Shown: positions 46,131 through 59,104 of the stretch, piece by piece
Numbering within the stretch: the stretch's first letter is position 1
Layout: each line of letters starts with the position of its first letter
DNA from: Sipunculus nudus
Taxonomy: Eukaryota; Annelida; Sipuncula; Golfingiida; Sipunculidae
Reading direction: 5' to 3'
Assembly: GCA_026874595.1 (NCBI GenBank)
Contig: CM049319.1
Coordinates: 58,782,917 to 58,846,916 of the forward strand
DNA: 64,000 nt
Notes under the pieces: generated by a model
Seen by the model: the letters and a program-made list of their open reading frames with translations, nothing else
Databases searched by the model: none
Told to the model about the DNA's origin: nothing
Made by a program: the position numbers and the translations under genes

Positions 46131-47099
46131 AAATAATAATAATAATGATTTTAATAATAAAAAAAATATGGTCAGGGGGTTTCAAATACGTCGTAATTTT
46201 CTAGTTTACCGCACGCTAAATTGGCGACGTTGAAGATCTTAATGAAAGAACAGTCTCCATAGTCTAAACAGAAGGTAATCAATACATCCTAGTCTGCGTT
46301 TAATGCCTGGTTTTGTGGGTGAGAAGTGGTAAACGTATTGTCACGTGGGTTTTCTTATGTGTAGTGGGCATTGCATCCGGAACAGAGACTGGGCCCCTGA
46401 TGTGATTGGTTGGTGTGACATCCCAGGCAAAATTTAGAAATTACATAGATCATGCAATACATTTTGATTTCATTCCTTAGGGCTGAAAGTGTCAGAAATA
46501 CTAAGCTTTTAATAGGATCTAGAATTTTAAGTTACAAGGATTTTCCCTGTTGGTACAGTTTGTTTGGAATTTCGTGCCATAATTGTTTTTTATTGGATAA
46601 CAGTTTGGAGGTACTGGTTTTAAGTATCCCAGGAGCCATTTCTTCGTCCCCGTCTTCAAATGCCATTTAAAGTGTCAAAATTTCCGTCATTTTTCATATA
46701 CTTCCGTTCAACTGGACTTGTGAGCACCGTAGAAGAATTCAAATTTTTCAGCAACGCCAAGATTTGTTATACCATGCAGTCCCATTCGGAACAACTCGGC
46801 CGACCGTTACCGATCAGGCCTCTGATATATGTATGGCCCACTGATGTCACTATGAAAAAATACTATTTCGGCCTTGGTGTACAGTCATGCGGCGTACCTG
46901 CGAGAGATTATCACTGATACAGACAGCTGGAAGTAATCTGATATAGTTTTTTTTTTTCACGAATACACAGAGGACATAGATAAAGCCTGTCAATGTGGGT
47001 TGCTTAATCCTACATAGAAAACAACAGAGGCCCTTAAGACTTGGCAAATTTATCCCACGATAAGACACACGATGTGATATACCATATTACCTTATATTG

Positions 47100-48754
47100 C
47101 AGTGGCGGATCCAGAGGGGGAGCTTTGGGGGCTAAAGCCTCCCCCCTTTCAGCCCCAGCTGGAAATATTATCAGTTTTTATCATTTCCTTTGCATTATTT
47201 TCAATTGCCGTCAAACAAATATCACACTTTCAACTAAAAGGCTGAAATACAAAGGTATCGTTAGGAAAAAAGCGTCTGTCTACACCAAGATCATGCATCT
47301 ATTTTTGAATTTTTTTAATAATTAGTTGGGAATTTTCCAACTTTGGTTACAGAATTTAAAACTTTCGATCCTCACACGATCCCTCAACCGTGAATTTCTC
47401 GAGCAATGTTCCAGCTTTCCTCAGGCATCACATCTTGCTTGTGAACATAAATGATAAAACATTTAATTAAAAACAAGCTTTTCCACCTCGTTTATCCTAG
47501 AAATAAAAATCATTTATTCTTTTAAACAAAAGTTAATACATTATAGTTCAATTAATAATAATAAATTGTGTGTGAATATACATACATGGTCTTTGATTTT
47601 TATGATTTTCAGTGAAAATGTATTGCTTCATCATTCATAACGTGTATTGTTGGCTGTATATATCAGCTGGAATTCCCAATGGGGAATCTGTTTTGAATTA
47701 TTTGTTCTAAAAAAATAGGCAAGAAACTAGTACACTGACAATATGTTATACCTACAGCCTCATTTTATGAAAGATTTTTCTTATCGATTTCAAATGTATA
47801 AATTAACAAATAAATATGTAAACGACAATGCATTAACATGCAAACGAAAGAAATCCATTATATTATGCCGACGGTTGATTCGTCTGTCAATCTAGCTGAA
47901 CTCATTCGAAAGTTACGGATGGACTTATGTGAAGAGCCAGAACAAACAACCCAAAACATTTTGGAGTTTATACCTGGATTACCATAATATTTTTATTCAA
48001 AAGATGTTTAACTATTGTGAAGAAAAGGCGAAAGAGACCGCCTTTATTAACTGGTATTAGGGGAACCTTTCATTTATTGCAAGTTTCAAAATGGGACGCT
48101 CAGACATGCGAGATAGTGAACCGTGCCACACATTAATTTTGTGTTAATATAATTCTCGCACTACAAACTGCAAATTCTCAAAATAAAAATACACGTTATA
48201 TTAATTTTCAGACTCTAAAGTCTCGTTCAAGTTTTGTCTGAACTTTGTTTATGAGGTTCAATTTGTAAACTGTACCTCGGGATAATATATGTTGCATTCT
48301 GTACCCATTTGCAATAATTTCACAATTTACAACACTATCAGAATGTGGAAAGTGCAAAAGATATATCTTGTTGTATAGCCACGGAGTCATGTTTTGTAAG
48401 TTTCCAGTCTGCAAATTATTAAATCTTAGAATGATACTACGACTACATGTTACGTGAGATTGAATGTTATGATGGCCATATCTATTACCTCTTTCTCTGA
48501 TCCATCAATAACTGCTAGTTCTAGTTTTTTTTTTTAACTTTTCCTGATTTTTTAAAGTATAAAGTGACTTAATCTCAGGAAACGTATCCAACAGTTTGCC
48601 CATTATAACATATTGAACATCAATAGTTATATATATATATACAATGAGATAAATGTCTATGGCAAGTGCCTGTACCCTTGTATATGTTTTTATAATTATG
48701 CAAAATATTCAGTAGCCCCCCCCACCCACTTGCAAAATCCTGGATCCGCCCCTG
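47100..48754. mobile_element. Non-autonomous hAT-like element in GSTK1 intron 1
   Basis: Terminal inverted repeats CAGTGGCGGATCCAG (47100-47114) and, on the other strand, CAGGGGCGGATCCAG (48754-48740) match at 14 of 15 positions, and flanking G/C tracts follow inside each. TATTG occurs on both flanks, but an exact 8-bp duplication cannot be placed. The 1.65-kb interior has no transposase; open frames are short and domainless. Confidence 0.72.
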
Positions 48755-49590
48755 TATTGCACTGTATATATTCAAGATGATAATAATTGTTTAGATTCAA
48801 AGCCATTATCTTCTTCTCATAAAATTTCTAAACCACGTATATATGTAAACTTGTAAACCATTAACCAATCGACCCAACACTGGGCTGGGACTGGCCTGGT
48901 CAGGGTGCTTAGTGGTGGAGGACTGTTGACACACAAATTAACTGGATGAATCTTATAAGGAAAAGTAAATGAAACTGGATGTGTAAATGGAAGAGATAGA
49001 GAGATAAAATGGAGAAATACAGAATGGATTGAAACGTAAGAAGGAGAGATTACCTGGGCTATGTCGGCCGTATATAACTTTATACATCATAAAGTTAGCA
49101 TATATTATGAAAAAGTTACTTATATTATGAAATTATTTAATATATATTTATATTTATATATATTATATAAACACACAAAATATTTTTGTTTATATGTACA
49201 TACATATACATATATATATATTTATAATATATATTTTAATATACATAATTAATATTTCAATGCTTATATTTCTAATTTTTTTTTATAATATACATATATA
49301 GATTTCTACACACATACATTAAATACACCGTTATGCACAGTGACGGTCGAAAGTGTACACAGTGAAGGCCAATCTATTTTGGGAACATATCAGAGCGTTG
49401 TATTAACCATAGGTTGTTTGTAGAGAGAGTGAGCGAGAGATGGATTGAGAGATGTTTGGTCTGAGAGTGAACATTAATGATCTGGATATTGCCTGATAAT
49501 GTATTCACTTTCAATAACTGGTCAATTATCGTCTTCTGAGAGACGGAAAGAAAGAGAAAAAAGAACAGATGGAGGGAGGAATATTACCGT

Positions 49591-49710
49591 TGGGGTCCAG
49601 TGTCGCCAGTCGGGATCCAGTGCCGCCAGCTGGGGTCCAGTGCCGCCAATCGGCGTATAGTGCCGCCAGCAGGGGACCAGTGCTGCCAGTCGGGGTCCAG
49701 TATTGCCAGT
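49591..49710 (+). repeat. 21-bp minisatellite, about 6 copies
   Basis: Unit CGGGGTCCAGTGCCGCCAGT with variants, period 21 bp, in GSTK1 intron 1. The multiple-of-three period keeps several frames open through it, explaining the 132-codon minus-strand open frame there. Confidence 0.85.
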
Positions 49711-50283
49711 TTAGGCCTTCTAGAGACTGTTTAACCGTACTCTGTATTTTTTGTGTGTAGCCAATGTATTTTATGTAAGGCATAACAGGCCGAGAACCTT
49801 CTCTGGTACGTGGTTTTGAGTTCTGTGATTTATTTGAATAAATGCTTTGTTGCTTAGCCACAGCTCTAGCGTTTTGTAGTGTACCTGAGTGCAAATACCA
49901 TGAGTGCGCAATCAAAAACCACACATTCCTACTTCACAACGTTAAACCAAAGGCAACCCGGTCCGTCGCTTGGTAGGGACAGCCTTTTTCATAGGGCACC
50001 GGTATCAGGAATCTCATGAAAAAAATCAGAAATAAGTGCCCCAGGATAGATTCATTCCTATCTTTAATTTGTTTCAAAGTATATAGTGAATAATATTATG
50101 TAAACATTAATAACATTTCATGTGTACACTTTCCCAGTAAGTATATATTGTCTGGAACATTTATCATGATTATAAGTGCAGTCGGTCTTGGATGGGGTGT
50201 GGAACTGTCCTCTGCAGCACCTCAATGCATTTTTCATTCTTTAGAATGCAGATTTCTAGAAAGCATATGTTTTGCATTCGCAG

Positions 50284-50371
50284 GTGCTCTGCCGATACAC
50301 AGCCAGTGGAAAATGGAATGCAGACCTTGTACTGAAGCCCTTTTTCCTCGGGGGAGTATTCAAAGCTACAG
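50284..50371 (+). CDS. GSTK1: Glutathione S-transferase kappa, exon 2
   Basis: After the acceptor TTTTGCATTCGCAG this exon encodes VLCRYTASGKWNADLVLKP and FFLGGVFKAT, aligning with the VLCRY..W...L.LRP....G..K block of kappa-class transferases directly after the active-site strand. The donor CAG|GTATGT at 50371/50372 leaves phase 1. The intron before it is 4394 bp and carries a pogo-like MITE and a hAT-like element. Confidence 0.9.
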
Positions 50372-51230
50372 GTATGTGCATTAATCTATGCAGATTTTAC
50401 CCGTGTCTATAGATAACAGATGTAACTCTTTGACAAAGTGATTGGGTTGTCCAGTCACTCAAAAATAATGATCAAGAAGTATTTATTTAATGTCATATTT
50501 GATTTTGAATGTTTCATGCGTAAGGATACACATGCAATACATTAAGTGTAAATGTTTGCAATTAAAATGCATTGCACAAATTGTTCCCGTTAAATGTTAT
50601 TACTACTACAGTGTGTTATTACTACAATAATGTGTGAAAATAGTTGTGAACTATCGAAGAAGGCACTGCATTAAACGTTCTGATCGACTGAATTATTACC
50701 CTATATGTGTACATTTACATCATGTGGATTTGAATTGAGAACTGAGAGCACTGCATTAAATGAGAAAGCAACATGATCTGAATATCTAAAGTTCTTCCCA
50801 CTACTGTATGTGTAGAACTCGTATATCTGATGTTATTACCACTACAGTATACATACATCTGTTCGAATAGAATACACTGCTTTAAATGTTCCTGTTATTT
50901 TAGTTGTGAGAATGAGTGGTGAGGACACTGCTTTAATATGTATTCGTCTGTGTTAAATGTCACGGAGAACATTTATGTGGACAGGGGACAAGTGTCACAG
51001 GGTTGTTTTTGTATTATTTTTGATGAGCTTTAACCTGTTACCAGTATTATTTATGCCTTGGTGCACTTATTTGTAGTGTACAGCTTACAGACTACCAGTT
51101 TTGTCCAGATGCACTACACCAGTGCCTGTTCTTTAAATTTGAGAGGGAAAACATGTAGTTTTGTATTGTGTGTCAACCGTGCATAACATATAAATAGTGA
51201 AAGGCATGCTGGGAGTAGGGTCAGCTGAGC

Positions 51231-51841
51231 TTACCATTGCATTTGTGACAGAGTGCTGGCCAGCCTTGCAGGTTGTCACGTCCCCCTAATGTTATTTGCA
51301 GGGAAGTACTCAGTTTATTACCTGTCTTGCATGTAGTTATTTTTTATATATTTTATATATTCCATTAAACTAACATTTAAAGGTATTAAGTATATTTTAA
51401 TGCATACTGAGTATTTGACATAATGTTGTTGTGGAATGCCCACCTTGGCACTGATATATTGTGAGGGCTAATGGTGAAGTAACTTCCTTTAGGTAGTAAT
51501 GCAGTCAACTGACATGTAAAGGAAGTAAACTGTCATTAAAAATAAACTGACATATAAAGTAAACTGTCATTTAAAGGAATTAACTTATTTGTTGTGGAAT
51601 ACTTACCTTGAAACTCCTTTATTGTGAGGACTCAGTCATGTAGTATCTATGCCATACAAATACAATACTGTCAGGCTTAATATTCGGCTTGGACTTTTAA
51701 AAACAACTGTTAACACTGCATTACCTTAATATATGATTAAAATTGTGTTAGCCAATAGTATATAACAAAGCCATTGCATTGATGACAGAGTGCTGGCCAG
51801 CCTTGCAGGTTCTCAAATCACGCTGTATGTTATTTGCAGAG
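51231..51841 (+). repeat. Direct repeats within GSTK1 intron 2
   Basis: GACAGAGTGCTGGCCAGCCT and GTTATTTGCAG words occur at 51238-51301 and 51785-51841. Between them TTGTGGAATGCCCACCTTGG (51430) and TTGTGGAATACTTACCTTG (51594), each followed by ATTGTGAGG, repeat at about 165 bp. A decayed complex repeat. Confidence 0.6.
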
Positions 51842-52255
51842 GAAAATTTAGGGTTCCGATAACTTCCGGTGACTTTTTGTGGTCTGTTACCCATACACAC
51901 TGCGTCAGAGTGTATCAAAGTGTCACTAGGTGGCAGCACGTAAGCACAGCAGGGAGCGAGTATAGGATCCGGTCTTTATGTACGGGGTTATGGGTGTATA
52001 CGGACGGACGGACGTGATGATGCTTAGTATCATGTAATAGAGTAGTAAGAGGCATGTCGATGTCATATCATCATGCATGTCATGGCTTATGTTGATTACT
52101 ACTAATGTGAGACGGTCCAGTCAGTTTAGACTCATCTTGGAAATGTAGGCCGGATTCTAGATACTCGAGCAGAAAAAAAGTTTTATGACAAGTATCCCTA
52201 TCTCAAATGACTAATACACATATAGTTATAAATAGAGTGTACCTTGACCTAAACA

Positions 52256-52258
<3 letters not shown>

Positions 52259-52304
<46 letters not shown>
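52259..52304. repeat. (TA)n microsatellite
   Basis: About 22 TA units, directly left of the MITE at 52321. Confidence 0.92.
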
Positions 52305-52307
<3 letters not shown>

Positions 52308-52320
52308 CCAGTAGGGTACT

Positions 52321-52522
52321 ATTATAGAACGCGGGCTTCAGCCCAACAACCATAGGAAACTGCTGCTTGCATCTTAATTTGCCCCATTTTTATCTGCCAC
52401 TTACACTCTCCTAAAACACATAAATCATAAACATCATTACGTCCGTCCGTATACACTCATAACCTCGTCGAGACCGTGCGTGAGTGATATCCTACATTCG
52501 CTCTGAAGCCCGCGTTCTATAA
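52321..52522. mobile_element. Small MITE with 19-bp perfect inverted ends
   Basis: TATAGAACGCGGGCTTCAG at 52323-52341 is exactly inverted at 52503-52521. The 160-bp interior has no coding capacity. A segment inside (ACGTCCGTCCGTATACACTC, 52440-52459) is itself inverted relative to 51995-52014, so a second partial copy of the interior may lie upstream. Confidence 0.65.
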
Positions 52523-55039
52523 GTGGCTCCTAGAGTAGTACATGCAATGACAGCAATTAATAAAACCGAGTCCATACGAATAAGAAAACAAATGAAATAC
52601 TCACAAGAGTCCTATGAAATAATGAAACATATCCAGTGCGGCGAGGTCCAGTGCGATATCCGTTAGAGGTCCATTTAAAATGTGGAAGTGTTTTTCCAAA
52701 CAAACCAAGTCCAGGTCGGAAATTATCACACGAATTATCTCGCTTCCTCAACAACGTAAGGCTTGTGTTTAGACCCAATTGTGGCTCTGTTATTAAGTGT
52801 TTACAACAGACCTATAACTGGGTCTAGGCCTGTGTTGTGGAGCGTCAATCGATAAAAAACTGAGCTCAGTATTATAAAGACGTGTGTCACGCCTGACTGC
52901 GCCTCAGAGCTGATGGGCACTCCAGCTAGTGGGAACGCGACTTACAGTGTAGTCGCTCATATAGCAAAATATCAATCCCGTAGGAATTGAATGGCCAAAT
53001 TTAGATAGCACTTGTTTTCACTTCAATTAGGTGTAAGCTGATGGAAAAAGTTAGGTAACAAATTTTATCATCCCCTGACCCCCAAAAAATCCAAGATGGC
53101 TGCTATCATAATAAAAATGCCTAGATACTGCTTTGATATGTAACTATCGAAACAAAATTATTAGTATTGGATCGATCTATAAGATTTTGAATATGCATTG
53201 GTATTACTATCTTCTCCAGGAGCTGTCCAAAGGTTAGGGTGGTGATATATTCAAGGTCAAGGTCAAACTTTTTTACCAACCTTTAATCTTAAGAATAATA
53301 TTTGAGATCTTGGGTACTACGCTGTCATATATTATGTAAAATAGTTTTCAAATAGTCAACAGTATTAATAATTGTCTTGGTAGAATAATATATCATAGGG
53401 ACGATATTAAAATACATAAAACTAAAATACTGTCATGTGGTTTTCAAATGGATATTAAAGGTGCCCATTCACCTACCTTTTTAAGAGATGTTGGGATTTC
53501 TGGCCTCTCTTTGATTATATTAATGATCTAAAGGTAATTCTGGTTTTTGAAAACTCTAAAAATACCTCCATGAAGGATGTATGAAATTGCTGATCAACAA
53601 CTTGTTTGTAAACACAGCAGTGATGACAAAAGGGGAAAAATGTAACCCAACATGGTATGTGGCATATATGCAGAGGCAGAAAGGTTATTTGTTGCAAAAC
53701 GCCATATGTAATACTCTTGCCTATCTGACTTGCTGCCCCACATATTATAAACACGATGATATAAGCAAAACAAGCACCCTGTGTGCGTTTTCTGGACTAT
53801 TTTGATTAAAATCCCCAAGGGATTACCATCAGTTTATAGAGGTCATATAGGTGATTGGGCCCCTTTAAACATGATATTGATGTACGTGTTACATATTTCA
53901 CATACTGCTGATTCTCTGCTGTTTTATTGCTTAGTATATTAATCGTCAACAGTGTTTATGTGAAACAACCATTTTAAATCAATTTGTGTGGTTATTAAAA
54001 AAAAGATTAAAACAGCCTTGTTTATCCTGATTTAGGAACAATCAATGGTATGTTAACTATTCTAGACGCCTGGTACACTTCGAGGGGCTTCAGTAGAACC
54101 CCTTTGTGTGAATATCTTAGGAGTTTACCTGAATATGGGCGGGAATAGGTTAGCTATTATTGTAACTGTCACAAAAAGATCAAAAGAGTTAAACAGAAAA
54201 ATATGCTGCCCTGACAAAAGAAGGACGGCCAACGAAAGAACACAACACATCTGCACGTGCACAGGGTCATACTAGTGCTGTCCGTAAAAATGATAAGTGT
54301 GTACATGTAAATGGCATCTGGCGAATTCAAATACATGTACCTTTAAGAACCCCGTAACTTAATGTTGGGTAATTGCGACCAAGCACTTCAAGATTTAGAT
54401 ACCACTTCCACGGATGATAATATCGAGAAATACTATCAGTTCTGCATCGACCTGAATATGCGGCGTGCATAGGAAAACCAGAATGCCACAGCAGCTGGTT
54501 ATATAAGATACGCTTAGTATAGAACGTATTCGAATAATATTGAAATGGGCAGTGGAATATATAATTTAAGGATAACTGTTTCAAATGACCATATATATAT
54601 ATATGTATGTAGGTAACGGCACAATGGATTTATCTTGAACGTGGTTGAAATTATTTATTAAATGTCAATCCTAAGACACAGCAATGCCTGAAAGACAGTC
54701 AGTACATGGGAACATCGGAAAAACTAGTTTTTCTGCTTCCGTCCTATTACTTATAAATTATTTGGTGAAACCCTTGACCATGCAGATACGGAGAAACTGG
54801 GCAATCTGCGTCGTTCTTCTTGAATTCGAGAAACAATGGAAGATCTCTGGTGAAGGTTCATTCCTTAATTTGGAAACACTCTACTGCATGATCACACTCT
54901 TTATTACATACCTATTATATATGTTGGTAATATCGTTGGTAATATCGGGGGATTAAAGACAGTGAAATTAAAAAAAAATGTTGAAATCTATTGTCAATAC
55001 AGGGAGAGGAGGCAGTTTTCACCATTGGTAACAGATGGT

Positions 55040-55385
55040 TTAAATTATTATGGCATTTGCATCCCCTGGTTGATGCACACTCGACAGTGATTCCATCCAG
55101 GCGTAATGGGAAGGTCGTGCCCTACGGCCGTGTTTCACTCACCAACGAGTGCGCCTTTCGGGGGATCCTCGATGATATAGCCCAGCAACGGGGATGATTA
55201 CACACCCAGGACACACAGGCGCAGTATTCATTTGGGCTTGGTTAAGCCAGGATATAAAATTAAAGAGAAGCGTGTCATACCGCCCTGTCATGTAGTCCTT
55301 AACTGTAATGGAAATCTGCAGATGTACATATATGTAGTTAAGTTTGCATTAAAAAATGGAGGCGGCTACCTTCAACAAAAAAAAT
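55040..55385 (+). mobile_element. SINE, same family as 26796-27153
   Basis: Shares CACTCACCAACGAGTGCG, GATTACACACCCAGGAC and the tail AAAAAATGGAGGCGG, CCTTCAACAAAAAAAATT with the SINE at 26796. The tRNA-like head is not clear, so it may be 5' truncated or have another head. Confidence 0.65.
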
Positions 55386-56039
55386 TATAAAAAACAGTTT
55401 CGATCCGTGGTCCGTTTTATCCAGCAAATGTATACCGTTGAGATATTTGTTTTCCCGTAATGTGCAAACATTCCTTCAGGAATAATGCGTACTCATATGC
55501 CATTTTACAAATGCAGATGTGTCTTCTTTTCTGTTGATCAAATATGGCTGATTAGTTTTTTGCGCTTTATTTGTATTTTTTAACTTTTGTAAGTACCTTA
55601 TCTATAACTCCCAACAATTAGACCTGTTTCCGCTCATATTTAGATAAACTATATATAAATATAAAATGTCCAGACAACGGTTTCTGTCGATCTCCCTTGC
55701 TACAAGGTTCTTGGAATAGTTTAATATGACATTAATATTTCTGTATCAAGACCACCAACAAGGCTTTAAGAATCTTTGAATCTTCCATATAACCACTCAA
55801 ATTGATTCTAAATGATTGTTTTGTTGTAATATGGTAGGCACCTAGACCATGTAGTACCACTATGAGAGAATCAGCAATATAAAAAAGAGATCATGAGCAT
55901 CAATTTCATAAGGTCTGTTTCCTTGTGATCACCATATCACAAAACATATGACAGTGTAGTGCCCAAGATTTTTTTATGCTTTAAAATGTTAGTATACATA
56001 CATTTGACTTTGACCTGGTATACCCTCTGTGAGCTTCCG

Positions 56040-56510
56040 ACAACTCCTGGTTAGTTGCAATAAACAGAACACATTAAAAAATAGTACCAATCGATCTAAT
56101 TATCAGATATCATTACGTTTTATGCGACAGCAATTTTTTATCTTTATCTCGCCCTTTTGGATTCCATGGGGTTACAGGGCTTATAAAAACTGCTTTTAGT
56201 TGCATTCCACAGAACACATTCATAAACGTATAAATTGATCCAATATCATTAAGTTTTAAACTACAATTACCGTAAAATAGCATTATATCTATGTTAGGAC
56301 TGCAGTGGCGGCCATCTTGGATTCCTTGGGGTCACAGGGTTCATAAAAAAATATAACCTGCATTCATTAATCACTTTAAGTGCAAATAAATTAAAAGCAA
56401 GCACTATTTTATTCAATTCCTTAGAAAAATGTCGTTCTTTTACACGTGCAAGTACACTTTATCCCCAAAACTCAATATTTCACATGAGTGAAGGAGGCCA
56501 TCTTGGATTT
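56040..56510. repeat. Diverged tandem repeat, period about 160 bp, about three copies
   Basis: ACAGAACACATT (56065, 56211), ATATCATTA.GTTTTA (56108, 56241) and TGGATTCC.TGGGGT.ACAGG (56158, 56318) recur. GGCCATCTTGGATT words (56311, 56508) link it to similar words near 27550 and 53090. Confidence 0.6.
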
Positions 56511-56599
56511 TCGGTGTTAGAGGGATCTGAAAATTGGTTACAATTTGGGCATCAAATTCCTACGGAAATACATCCCCGTCTACTCTATTAGGACTCTTA

Positions 56600-56730
56600 G
56601 CCAAACCAGGGTTACACTACACAACAGTCGCTTGTCGCTCACAATTTTAAACATTTTCGGGCGATTGTCGTGTAGGTCGTTGGATCGTTTAGTGTAAACA
56701 GTAAAACGACAATCGCTAGGGCGGGTCATG
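56600..56730. other. Inverted CGATTGTCGT / ACGACAATCG pair
   Basis: GGCGATTGTCGT (56660) and ACGACAATCGC (56705) form an 11-bp stem; the nearby TACACTACACAACAGTCGC suggests a short transposon terminus. Borders are not defined. Confidence 0.35.
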
Positions 56731-57907
56731 ACGTTCATCCCATGGCACAAAGCCTTTCAGGTCATCTGACACTGGTATCAATCAAATCACTGGGAATGCC
56801 AAGCGAAAAATCCTCTAATAGTCAATATTATAAAGCCGAGGACCCCTTAAAGTACTTTATATATGTGTGTGTGTGATTGTGTAGAAAATAAAATTTGAAA
56901 TGGACTATATAATTTACATATATAAATATATAATAAAAATTAAACAATATTAAGCATAATAATAATGGATATTTTCAAGTAGAACATTTATTTTTATTAA
57001 CGAAGGGGCTGTATAACTTGCGATACGTTTATTTGTCTGCAACAGTTTTACGACTGATTATTCCTTACAATGTGGAGAGGGTCCGGTCCGAGTATGTTTC
57101 AGTGTTTACATAAAGAGTGAATTTTTGGTTTTATTGTATCGGCATCCACCCAGGCTTCCTCTCTGGCAAGTAGTTACGGCTACCCACGTGATCATCATAT
57201 ATCTATCTCTTTATGTTCTGCTTCTGTACTTGAACAATACACTTTTCCTGGTCCCTCCTTCCACTCGGGTTTAAAAATTTATAACTAAGATGTTTTCATC
57301 AGAGTGTCTGAAAATACAAAATAAAATGTAAAATTCCACGGAAAATACATTTTATATGACAGAGTTGTGTGCAGGATTTTATTTACATTGAATCATAGCA
57401 TATACGGCTGAATAGGACATCATGATTTTTTTTCATTTTAAATACTAAACTGAAATTGTACTTATACATAATGTTCACACTGGAGAGTTAGTTCCTCAGA
57501 TTAAGGAGCCCTCTTCCCACTCATCTCCCAAAACGTGTATCTCCAGTATTACAAAATTAAAACTTGAGCAAAAAAGAGTACAGTATTAAAAAGAGTCCGA
57601 CAATATTCATTTGTTTATAAATGGGATTCATAGTAACAGAGTCACTTACCATATGATCATTTGCAACCAATCCCTGTACATGGCTCAACAGGGCTTGAGG
57701 TACGTCTGTGTACTAGCAGTCTGGGTGGAGGGTAGCTGCAGGAGTACAGGGAGGTTTTGAAAACTCGGATGTTTATACATACACACACACACACACATAT
57801 ATATATATCATATATAATATATATATATATATTTATATATAATTACAAATGTTTTAAACATTTAGGCCAAGTCATATACAAAATTAAGGTTCTTTAACTT
57901 TTAACAG

Positions 57908-58008
57908 GAAATGACGGTCCACTGGTACTCCCAAGCAAACAGAAGTATATCTTTGAGGATGTGGTTCGAATTGGGAATTATTGTAAGGTTCCTATAAAAA
58001 TACCAGAG
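57908..58008 (+). CDS. GSTK1: Glutathione S-transferase kappa, exon 3
   Basis: Acceptor CTTTTAACAG; the codon split G|GA restores the frame to GNDGPLVLPSKQKYIFED, VVRIGNYCKVPIKIPE. This matches the segment G..P..LP.K..Y...D.......VP...P at the start of the kappa helical insertion. Donor GAG|GTAGGA at 58008/58009, phase 0. The 7.5-kb intron 2 before it holds a SINE, a MITE and local tandem repeats. Confidence 0.9.
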
Positions 58009-58716
58009 GTAGGAGGTTATGCCATAGATTTTTGCATGTACTGTTCAACTTAATACCAAAGTACTCAATAAGGAATTAACCAATCAATATTCTCAGCTGA
58101 GCGAGTCTGATCCCTAGATCCTGACGTACATGCCTGATGAATAGAAAAAAATATTTATAGTCCGTCTCATCCCCTCATGTCTACCTGTGCTTTGCTATGA
58201 AAATTTTTATTACTCACATTTCAAGGGAAACAATAATAGTGTATAGGACTCAAAGACCAAATTTTCATCAAGATAAATAAATACCTTCTTACAGTTTATT
58301 TAAGAAACAGAATTATTTGAAAATATGAGAAATCAGTCTTATACAATATATCAGACTGACTTATGGCGATCAATTTATTGGTCACATGTAAAAACAGCCT
58401 CAAATGACAGCTGCTAATTGGATGATTATCATGTAAACACTCTAAAAATATAACCAGTTTACGCAAAGATGGCCACTGATGCAGGACACATCATATCTGC
58501 CAGATCACTGTAAAACATTAACTGGAAATTTATTGTAAAATTCTCTATTGTCATATTAGGTTGTCACTTCCATATGTAGTTTTCTAGGAAATTATTGAAA
58601 AATAAAAATCTTTACGAAAATTTTCTCGAAAAAACAAGTGGACACAGGTTGGTGGAGCGGAGTAAAGTAAACATACATTGTCTCACGACACTTAATGTAT
58701 CGCGATCTGTGATGTA

Positions 58717-58830
58717 GGGCTCGTCCGGACTTGGACTCGAGTCCACATTTTCTTGAAACTCGGACTTGCATTCGGACTCGGAGCTTAGGATTCGAAAAAG
58801 TCAGATAGAGTCCATCTCGAGTACAATAGA
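58717..58830. mobile_element. hAT-like terminus with GGACTC hexamer array
   Basis: TAGGGCTCGTCC is followed by GGACTT-GGACTC-GAGTCC (58727-58744), a T-rich spacer and CGGACTTGCATTCGGACTCGG. The layout equals the GTACTC arrays at 9741 and 15735 with GTAC changed to GGAC. It lies 270 bp upstream of the minisatellite made of the same hexamers. Confidence 0.55.
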
Positions 58831-59104
58831 AAAATCTCTGTCACATACTTTTAAGACTTATATACATGCGCAAACTACATACAAAACATTAAGTTATAAA
58901 TAGACATTGTTTACCAAACTTTAGTTCGCATCATAAGCTTAAAGTAATTTAACGTTTAAGTAAAGACCATGTATAAACTAACTTAAAAATACACATGATA
59001 ATCTAAAATATCCATTTAAAATTTTTGTCTTCAAGAGATGTGTATTGGATCGCACTTGGAATGTACTCGGCTTCCTTGTGACACAGACTCGAAGAAGGTG
59101 GACT

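Larger units (their letters stand above)
45890..50283 (+). other. GSTK1: GSTK1 intron 1
   Basis: GT/AG intron. It holds the MITE at 45956-46130 and the hAT-like element at 47100-48754, a short (TA)n near 48632, AT-rich low complexity at 49130-49300 and the 21-bp minisatellite at 49591-49710. 46140-47099 and 49711-50283 otherwise show nothing assignable. Confidence 0.8.
50372..57907 (+). other. GSTK1: GSTK1 intron 2
   Basis: GT/AG intron of 7.5 kb. Contains direct repeats at 51231-51300 and 51773-51841, a (TA)n array, a MITE, a SINE and a tandem block at 56040-56510. 52530-55039 and 56511-57770 show no gene; 53089-53180 (CCAAGATGGC) is a reversed relative of the 56040-56510 block. Confidence 0.75.

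Noticed and set aside
48208-48414. 68-codon minus-strand open frame inside the 47100-48754 element as a transposase remnant
   Set aside because: No hAT dimerisation or DDE-type motif is visible; length is compatible with chance.
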